This document shows, in pieces, positions 7,573-12,467 of a stretch of 12,467 bases of DNA; the first letter of the stretch is position 1, and each line of letters starts with the position of its first letter. Under the pieces are notes generated by a model. The model was given only the letters and a program-made list of their open reading frames with translations. It searched no databases and was not told the origin of the DNA. Position numbers and translations under genes: made by a program. Source of the DNA: JANOQP01 sp044227705 (GTDB lineage Bacteria; Bacteroidota; Bacteroidia; Chitinophagales; Saprospiraceae); NCBI GenBank assembly GCA_044227705.1, contig JBGAWE010000133.1:1-12467 (forward strand). Direction: 5' to 3'.

Positions 7573-7980
7573 TCAAGCTGCGTCCGGCGGCTTCGACTGA
7601 AAATAAGGCTGCTGACTGGCCAGCTTGAACCGCGTGACATCGGCGATGGAGCGGGCGCGCTGCTTGGCCTCCTCGGCCTTTGGGCCGGCGAAGTGCTGGT
7701 CGGTGTTCGCGTCCCAGAGCGCGAGCCACCGCTCGAAATGGGCCCCGGTTAGCGGAAAAACGTCGTGCACACGCTGGTGCGCGTCCATGAGGTTGCCCCG
7801 GAAGCCCTCCTGGCCGAGCAGCAAAAACTCCCAAAAACTGAACATAACGGGAAGGTGGCTGGCGAAGTCCGTCTTCGCCACGTCCGTGAATATGTGGCCG
7901 AGGAGCGGGTCAGCGACGGCCTTTTTGTAGAACTCCTGGATGAGGAGCCGGATGTCAGCGGAGTTCTGAATGTCTTGCAT
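7573..7980 (-). CDS. Group III truncated haemoglobin
   Basis: Small cytoplasmic haem protein of 135 residues. Proteins of this family bind O2, NO or peroxide; in Campylobacter (Ctb) a relative is linked to oxygen or nitrosative-stress handling. Group III features are visible: FYKKAVADPLLGHIF near the N-terminus (B helix Phe17-Tyr18), distal-type His42 in SHLPVMFSFW, the probable proximal His68 in GNLMDAHQRV, and HFERWLALWDANTDQHFAGPKAEEAKQRA. Start at 7980 gives the family-length protein; a longer frame to 8136 would overlap the SCP2 gene. It follows that gene by 11 bp and is likely co-transcribed with it. The C-terminal tail after KLASQQPYF is short and unstructured-looking. Confidence 0.92.
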   Translation of the reverse strand: MQDIQNSADIRLLIQEFYKKAVADPLLGHIFTDVAKTDFASHLPVMFSFWEFLLLGQEGFRGNLMDAHQRVHDVFPLTGAHFERWLALWDANTDQHFAGPKAEEAKQRARSIADVTRFKLASQQPYFQSKPPDAA

Positions 7981-7991
7981 GGCTGGCTCGC

Positions 7992-8309
7992 TCACATTAA
8001 ACCGAAGATTTTGGCGTATTTCATCAGCTCGCCGAGGTTCGATGCCTTGATTTTGCCAAACATGACGGCGGCCGTCGGGTTCTCCTCGCCACGCACCACG
8101 TTGACCAAAGTCTCTGCCTTCGAGCGGATGGCGCATTTCGGCTCGCCGCTCAGGCCGTCCTCCACGGTGAGCTTCCCATTTTCCACCTTAACGGAGAACT
8201 GGCCGCCGCCGTCGCCCGACAGGTCGAAGTGGAAAAGGGTGGAAAGCCCGTCCAAAGCCTCGGGCCGGACTTTTTGGGGAAGGGAATGGATGAAATCTGA
8301 GGCGGTCAT
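7992..8309 (-). CDS. SCP2 sterol-binding domain protein
   Basis: A single SCP2-fold domain of 105 residues without signal peptide. Such domains have a hydrophobic cavity that binds lipids or acyl chains. Visible features: an N-terminal amphipathic helix (TASDFIHSLPQKVRPEAL), the strand FHFDLSGDGGGQFSVKVENGKLTVEDG, KCAIRSKAETLVNVVRGEENPTAAVMFGKIKASNL and a final helix ELMKYAKIFGLM, matching the GKIKxxGxxxxxMKLxxLF pattern of the family. Start at 8309 (MTASDFI) is chosen over 8384, since the extra 25 residues are basic and unlike the family. It is the first gene of the minus-strand run and lies 11 bp ahead of the globin gene. Its ligand cannot be read from the sequence. Confidence 0.9.
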   Translation of the reverse strand: MTASDFIHSLPQKVRPEALDGLSTLFHFDLSGDGGGQFSVKVENGKLTVEDGLSGEPKCAIRSKAETLVNVVRGEENPTAAVMFGKIKASNLGELMKYAKIFGLM

Positions 8310-8317
8310 GCGCGGTT

Positions 8318-8325
8318 TATTTTTG
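8318..8325 (+). promoter_or_regulatory. Candidate -7 box for the plus-strand phosphodiesterase gene
   Basis: Reads TATTTTTG, matching TAnnTTTG, 71 bases before the ATG at 8397. No TTG element is seen at the expected upstream distance, so support is partial. The implied leader is about 65 nt. Confidence 0.35.
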
Positions 8326-8381
8326 TGTAAAAAGCGGTCGGCAGGCGGTTTTGGAGCGACACGGCTTCCAACCTTCGCGGC

Positions 8382-8410
8382 CAAAGGTACTCGGCCATGC
8401 CACTCTCAAA
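8382..8410 (-). promoter_or_regulatory. Candidate promoter for the SCP2-globin genes (-33 and -7 boxes)
   Basis: On the minus strand a TTTG (8410-8407) is followed after 17 bases by TACCTTTG (8389-8382). This matches the Bacteroidota TTG-N17-23-TAnnTTTG layout. The implied leader to the SCP2 start (8309) is about 65 nt. The -33 box lies inside the first codons of the divergent phosphodiesterase gene. Confidence 0.55.
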
Positions 8411-9314
8411 CCTCCGTCGCCCCCTGACAATCGTCACCCTCGCCATGCTCGTCCCGTTCATCCAAAGCTGCTTGCTGCCGCGCCCGGCGCGGGTTGAAAT
8501 TCCTGACAAATTCGATTGGCAAGGCCACCGTGGTTGCCGGGGTTTGATGCCCGAGAACACAGTCGATGCGTTCGTCCGCGCACTCGATTTTCCGGCTGTC
8601 CAGACGCTTGAGTGCGACGTCGTCGTGACGAAGGACAGGCAAGTTCTCATTTCTCATGACCCAATTTTCAACCCCGAAATCTGCCTCAAGCCAAACGGCG
8701 ACTCGCTCACGATGGACGAAGCTTTGAAGCTCCCACTGCTCGATCTGACCGTCGCCGAAATCCAGAAATATGACTGCGGGTTACGTGGAAACCGCCGGTT
8801 TCCCAATCAAAAAGCGCAAAAAGCGCACAAACCGACGCTCCGCGAGGCCGTGGAGGCCGTTCGAAAAGCTCGGCCGGGCAAACCGATTTTTTGGAACATC
8901 GAGATAAAATCCGACCCAGAGGGCTATGGGAAATATTTCCTCCAGCCGGAAGACGCCGTGAAATTAGTCATGGCCGAAATCCATTCCCTCGGTCTGGAAC
9001 AGCGGGCCACCATTCAGTCCTTCGACCCGAAGGTGATGCAAGAACTTCATCGGTTTGGCGTGAAATGCCGCCTCTCGTTCCTCTGCGAGAACCGGTTTTC
9101 GCTCACCAAAAACCTGACAAACCTGGGGTTCACGCCCGAGGTTTATTCGCCCTATCACCTCCTCGTGACGCGCGGCCTCGTCGACTCCTGCCACCAGCTG
9201 GGCATGAAGATTATCCCCTGGACGGTCAACGACACGTCTCGGATGCGGGCATTGATCGCCGTCGGCGTCGACGGCATCATCACCGACTACCCGGACAGGA
9301 TTCCGGCAAATTGA
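8397..9314 (+). CDS. Glycerophosphodiester phosphodiesterase (GDPD) family lipoprotein
   Basis: Hydrolyses glycerophosphodiesters to glycerol-3-phosphate and an alcohol, probably in the periplasm; 305 residues. The N-terminus is a lipoprotein-type signal: arginines 7-8, a hydrophobic stretch, then FIQSC with candidate lipid-modified Cys25. The catalytic set of the GDPD TIM barrel is complete: GHRGCRGLMPENT (His44, Arg45, Glu53, Asn54), Glu72 and Asp74 in LECDVVV, and His87-Asp88 in ISHDP. Later come IEIKSDP, TIQSFD and the closing DGIITDYPDRI. Start at 8397 puts the signal at the N-terminus. It is divergent from the SCP2 gene and 159 bp ahead of the first M16 gene, with no obvious terminator in between. 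The precise substrate is not known. Confidence 0.93.
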   Translation: MPLSNLRRPLTIVTLAMLVPFIQSCLLPRPARVEIPDKFDWQGHRGCRGLMPENTVDAFVRALDFPAVQTLECDVVVTKDRQVLISHDPIFNPEICLKPNGDSLTMDEALKLPLLDLTVAEIQKYDCGLRGNRRFPNQKAQKAHKPTLREAVEAVRKARPGKPIFWNIEIKSDPEGYGKYFLQPEDAVKLVMAEIHSLGLEQRATIQSFDPKVMQELHRFGVKCRLSFLCENRFSLTKNLTNLGFTPEVYSPYHLLVTRGLVDSCHQLGMKIIPWTVNDTSRMRALIAVGVDGIITDYPDRIPAN

Positions 9315-9473
9315 GGCTGGTGGTTTAGGTTCGCTATCGTCCAACCCCTGTTTGGCCGCTGGCAGGCTCGTCTTTCGTGTGCCAATGGCGAATTCGTCGA
9401 AAAGGAAACCGGGCGGCGCAATCCGTTTCTCACCTTCGCCCGCCCAAGTCCAGCAACCGCCACTTCCTTTTTT

Positions 9474-10787
9474 ATGAAAGAAAAAATCCTCGCCGCGCTC
9501 CTCGCAACCGCCATGACGGCCGGGGCGCAGAACATCCAGTTCACAGAGTACGACCTGCCCAACGGCCTTAAGGTCATCCTCCACGAAGATCATTCGACGC
9601 CCATCGTGGCCGTCTCGGTCATGTACCACGTCGGTTCGAAGAACGAGAAACCCGACCGGACGGGCTTTGCCCACTTCTTCGAGCACCTGCTTTTCGAGGG
9701 GTCGGAGAACATCCCGCGCGGCCAGTTCGACGACTACATTTCCAACGCGGGCGGAACGAACAATGCCAACACGACTTGGGACCGCACCTATTATTACGAG
9801 ATTCTCCCGTCGAACCAACTGGCCCTCGGTCTCTGGCTCGAATCGGAGCGGATGCTCCACGCGAAGGTCGAGAACGTGGGCATCGAGACACAGCGGCAGG
9901 TCGTGAAGGAGGAGCGCCGGATGCGCGTCGACAACCGTCCGTATGGCACGATGCTCGAACAGTCGATGAAGCGGGCGTTCAAAGACCACCCCTATCGGTG
10001 GCCCATCATCGGCTCGATGGCCCACCTCGACGCGGCGCAGGAGGCCGACTACGTAAATTTTTACAAGGAGTTTTATGTGCCGAACAACGCCATCCTGTCC
10101 ATCGCGGGGGATATCAGCGTGGCCGAGGCGCGTCCTTTGATTGAAAAATACTTCGGCTCAATCCCGCACGGCGTGGGGAAGGTCTACCGGCCGAACATCG
10201 TCGAGCCGCCGCTCGCGCGGGAGGTGCGCGACACGGTTTTCGACAACATCCAGTTGCCCGCCGTCGTCATCACCTACCGTTTGCCGAAACAAGGGACGGC
10301 CGATTTCTACGCCGTCGACATGCTCAACCGCCTCCTTTCGGGCGGGGAGAGCAGCCGCATGAACCGCTATTTGAAAGACGAGACCCAAAAGTGCGTCTCG
10401 GTCAACACCTTCCCGCTGCCGCTCGAAGACCCGGGCGCGGCCATCGTCTTTGGCATCGCCTCGCTCGGCACCGACCCGAAGGAGGTCGAAAAAGGGATGG
10501 ACGAGGTCATCAAAAAGGCCCAGGACGAGCTGGTGCCCGAGCAGGAGTTCCAAAAGCTGCGCAACCAGACCGAGGCCGAGTTCATCTCCTCGAAGGACGG
10601 CGTCGACAACATCGCCGAGTCGCTGGCCAACTACGAGATGTACTACGGCGACGCCAACCTCGTCAACACCGAGCTGGCGCGCTATCAGGCCGTCACCCGC
10701 GAGGACATCCAGCGCGTAGCGCGGCAATATTTCAAGAAGGACAACCGGGTCGTTTTGTACTACTTGCCGAAGGCAAAAAAGCCGTGA
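9474..10787 (+). CDS. M16 family zinc metallopeptidase (active subunit)
   Basis: Secreted pitrilysin/processing-peptidase-like protease of 437 residues, the usual length for the single-unit M16B/C bacterial proteins. Residues 1-18 are a signal peptide (MKEKILAALLATAMTAGAQ). The inverted zinc motif HFFEH (His67, Glu70, His71) is intact, and the third ligand is in VVKEERRMR (Glu146 or Glu147), at about the expected distance. Other conserved stretches are NGLKVIL, SVMYHVGSKNE, NNANTTWDRTYYYE and the C-terminal-half arginine/tyrosine region YYGDANLVNTELARY. Family members pair with an inactive partner to form a clam-shell chamber that degrades peptides; the partner is the next gene. The start at 9474 is unambiguous from the signal peptide. 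The 159 bp upstream hold no recognised promoter. Confidence 0.95.
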   Translation: MKEKILAALLATAMTAGAQNIQFTEYDLPNGLKVILHEDHSTPIVAVSVMYHVGSKNEKPDRTGFAHFFEHLLFEGSENIPRGQFDDYISNAGGTNNANTTWDRTYYYEILPSNQLALGLWLESERMLHAKVENVGIETQRQVVKEERRMRVDNRPYGTMLEQSMKRAFKDHPYRWPIIGSMAHLDAAQEADYVNFYKEFYVPNNAILSIAGDISVAEARPLIEKYFGSIPHGVGKVYRPNIVEPPLAREVRDTVFDNIQLPAVVITYRLPKQGTADFYAVDMLNRLLSGGESSRMNRYLKDETQKCVSVNTFPLPLEDPGAAIVFGIASLGTDPKEVEKGMDEVIKKAQDELVPEQEFQKLRNQTEAEFISSKDGVDNIAESLANYEMYYGDANLVNTELARYQAVTREDIQRVARQYFKKDNRVVLYYLPKAKKP

Positions 10788-10898
10788 GTTTCTGAAAAGG
10801 CTATCGAAGCACTGCTCCTTTTGTAACAACAGAGCGATTGATTGCCCCGATTCGGATGCCGAAGGTCGATTTATCGAAGAAATCAGTGAAAGGCGTTC

Positions 10899-10906
10899 AA
10901 CCTTTG
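10899..10906 (+). promoter_or_regulatory. Weak candidate -7 box before the second M16 gene
   Basis: Reads AACCTTTG, one mismatch from TAnnTTTG. The ten bases ACCTTTGCCC also occur on the minus strand upstream of the LysM gene. It lies 31 bases before the ATG at 10937. No TTG partner was found upstream, so the second gene could equally be read through from the first. Confidence 0.3.
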
Positions 10907-10936
10907 CCCGACTTAAAAAGGTTCCTTTTCTTTTCA

Positions 10937-12467
10937 ATGAAAAAAACACTCCTCTTCGCAACGCTGGCCGCACTGGCTATTGCTGCCTGCAGCCCGAAAT
11001 CCGCCTCGAAAGCGGGCAAAACGACCTCAAAAGGCGAGGATTTCCGCAAAACAGCCCCGGCCGCCGGCCCTGCGCCGAAGATCCAGCTCGGCAATTTCGA
11101 GACCTTCAAGCTCGATAACGGGCTGACGGTCATTGTCGTCGAGAACCACAAGCTGCCGAAGGTGGCGTGGAACCTGTCCCTCGAAAACGACCCAGTTCTC
11201 GAAAAGGACGCTGCTGGCTACACCGGCCTGCTCGGCGACCTCCTGTCGCGCGGCACGACGACGCGGACGAAGGCCCAGTTCGACGAAGCAGTCGATTTCA
11301 TCGGCGCGACCCTCAACCCTCGGGCCAACGGCCTCTATGCCGAGTCACTCACGAAGCACACCGACAAGCTGCTCGAACTTGCCTCCGATGTTTTGATGAA
11401 CCCGGCTTTCTCGAAAGAGGAGTTTGAGAAAATTAAGGCCGAAAGCCTCTCCGGCCTCGCCTCGCAGAAGGACAACGCGGACGCGATTTCGCGGCGGGTC
11501 GCGGCGCGGCTGCGGTACGGCACGGGCCATCCCTATGGCGAGGTGACGACTGAGGAGACGGTCAACAAGGCCAGTTTGGAGCTTTGCAAAAGCTATTTCC
11601 AGACCTATTTCAGGCCGAACATCGCCTACCTGACCGTCGTCGGCGACGTCAGCCGGGCGGATGCTGAACGGCTTACCAAAAAGTATTTCGGCGCGTGGAA
11701 ACGGGCCGACGTGCCAAAGCACGAATACCCGACCCCACAAATCGGCAAAGCGGCGACCATTGATTTCGTCAACAAGCCGGGCGCCGTCCAGTCGGTCATC
11801 ACGGTCACACACCCTATCGACATGAAACCGGGCGCGCCCGACGCCATCAAAGCCTCGGTGATGAACAACCTGCTGGGCGGTTTTTTCAACAGCTACCTCA
11901 TGCAGAACCTGCGCGAGAAGCATGCCTACACCTACGGCGCCCGCTCGTCGCTGGCCCCAGACCAGCTCGTCGGCAGCTTCTCGGCCGGGGCCAGTGTGCG
12001 CAACGCGGTGACGGACTCGTCAATCATTCAATTGCTCTACGAACTCAACCGGATTCGAACGGAGAAGCCGACGACCGCCGCGCTCGAACAGGCAAAGGCC
12101 GTCGTGGCCGGCAACTTCGGCCGCTCGCTCGAAGACCCGGCGACCATCGCACGGTTCGCGCTGAACACGATTCGATACAAACTCCCGGCCGACTATTATT
12201 CGACCTATCTCGAAAAGGTCGCCGCCGTCACGAGCGACGACATCACGGCAATGGGGCAGAAATACGTCCGCCCCGGGCAGGCGCACATCCTCGTCGTGGG
12301 GAACCAAGAACAGGTCGCGGATCGGCTGAAACAGTTCGGCGACGGGGGCAAAATCAACCTTTTCGATGTCTACGGCAATGAAATCAAGCCCGTCGCGCAG
12401 GCCATGCCCGCCGGGATGACCGCCGAAAAAGTGCTAGCCGACTATATCGCAGCCATCGGCGGCGAAG
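10937..12467 (+). CDS. M16 family lipoprotein, non-catalytic subunit (3' partial)
   Basis: Partner of the preceding protease, 510 codons visible, running off the right edge. Lipoprotein signal: MKKTLLFATLAALAIAAC, with IAA before Cys18. The first M16 domain keeps the fold (KLDNGLTVIVVENHKLP, GDLLSRGTTTRT). At the HxxEH position it reads GLLGD, so both zinc histidines and the glutamate are lost. The second domain is recognisable (PGAVQSVITVTHP, NNLLGGFFNSYLMQNLREKHAYTYGARS). Active/inactive M16 pairs are typical, as with the alpha and beta mitochondrial processing subunits. After the M16 part comes FDVYGNEIKPVAQAMPAGMTAEKVLADYIAAIGGE, the start of a further domain of the type often attached to these Bacteroidota lipoproteins, but its identity is cut off. 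Probably anchored in a periplasm-facing membrane. The gap to the first M16 gene is 149 bp. Confidence 0.92.
   Translation, partial: MKKTLLFATLAALAIAACSPKSASKAGKTTSKGEDFRKTAPAAGPAPKIQLGNFETFKLDNGLTVIVVENHKLPKVAWNLSLENDPVLEKDAAGYTGLLGDLLSRGTTTRTKAQFDEAVDFIGATLNPRANGLYAESLTKHTDKLLELASDVLMNPAFSKEEFEKIKAESLSGLASQKDNADAISRRVAARLRYGTGHPYGEVTTEETVNKASLELCKSYFQTYFRPNIAYLTVVGDVSRADAERLTKKYFGAWKRADVPKHEYPTPQIGKAATIDFVNKPGAVQSVITVTHPIDMKPGAPDAIKASVMNNLLGGFFNSYLMQNLREKHAYTYGARSSLAPDQLVGSFSAGASVRNAVTDSSIIQLLYELNRIRTEKPTTAALEQAKAVVAGNFGRSLEDPATIARFALNTIRYKLPADYYSTYLEKVAAVTSDDITAMGQKYVRPGQAHILVVGNQEQVADRLKQFGDGGKINLFDVYGNEIKPVAQAMPAGMTAEKVLADYIAAIGGE

Noticed and set aside
9315..9473. Promoter or small RNA between the GDPD and M16 genes
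   Set aside because: No TAnnTTTG match, no strong hairpin and no coding signal were seen in these 159 bases.
8964..10025. 353-codon minus-strand frame across the GDPD end and first M16 gene
   Set aside because: It spans two well-supported plus-strand genes and a non-coding gap and shows no family motif.
10795..10821. AAAAGG...CCTTTT as a terminator after the first M16 gene
   Set aside because: Only a 6-bp A/T-rich stem with a large loop and no T-run after it.
1..12467. Mobile element, CRISPR array, defence or toxin-antitoxin system
   Set aside because: No transposase, integrase, direct-repeat array or related motifs were found; every long stretch is explained by ordinary genes.

Overview
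The window is a gene-dense, GC-rich stretch of a Bacteroidota chromosome, most like a Saprospiria-type bacterium. That lineage is an inference. It rests on three things: secreted proteins with type IX secretion (T9SS) C-terminal sorting domains, PKD-repeat architecture, and -7 promoter boxes matching the Bacteroidota consensus TAnnTTTG with little Shine-Dalgarno signal. The exact genus cannot be read from the sequence.

Layout. (1) 1-1415, plus strand: the 3' end of a large secreted PKD-repeat protein ending in a T9SS sorting domain. (2) 1441-1476: a 16-bp stem with a 4-nt loop, serving as a convergent terminator. (3) 1482-8309: seven consecutive minus-strand genes, transcribed from right to left: SCP2-like protein, group III truncated haemoglobin, LysM/double-psi-barrel protein, cystathionine beta-synthase with a CBS-domain pair, fused two-domain peptide-type ABC ATPase, GH53 endo-galactanase with a C-terminal sorting-like domain, and KdsB (CMP-KDO synthetase, TTG start). 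Gaps are 11, 41, 75, 99, 30 and 29 bp, so parts may be co-transcribed. The 99-bp gap holds two exactly inverted copies of a 22-bp palindromic repeat. (4) 8310-8396: a divergent control region with a candidate promoter for each strand. (5) 8397-12467, plus strand: a GDPD-family phosphodiesterase lipoprotein, then a pair of M16 (pitrilysin-like) genes, the first with an intact HxxEH zinc motif and the second a lipoprotein that has lost it and runs off the window.

How the genes fit together. Most products point to the cell envelope or outside: a secreted adhesin-like protein, a galactan-degrading enzyme, LPS sugar activation, an ABC importer ATPase, a LysM protein, a periplasmic phosphodiesterase and a periplasmic protease pair. 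Metabolic and stress proteins (cystathionine beta-synthase, globin, SCP2) are mixed in. No single pathway unites them, and I see no phage, transposase, CRISPR, toxin-antitoxin or defence locus. No RNA genes were recognised. I do not find convincing evidence of a wholly new system. The most unusual items are the inverted palindromic repeat pair, the facing promoters, the SCP2-globin gene pair and the alternating two-type PKD array with patterned cysteines.
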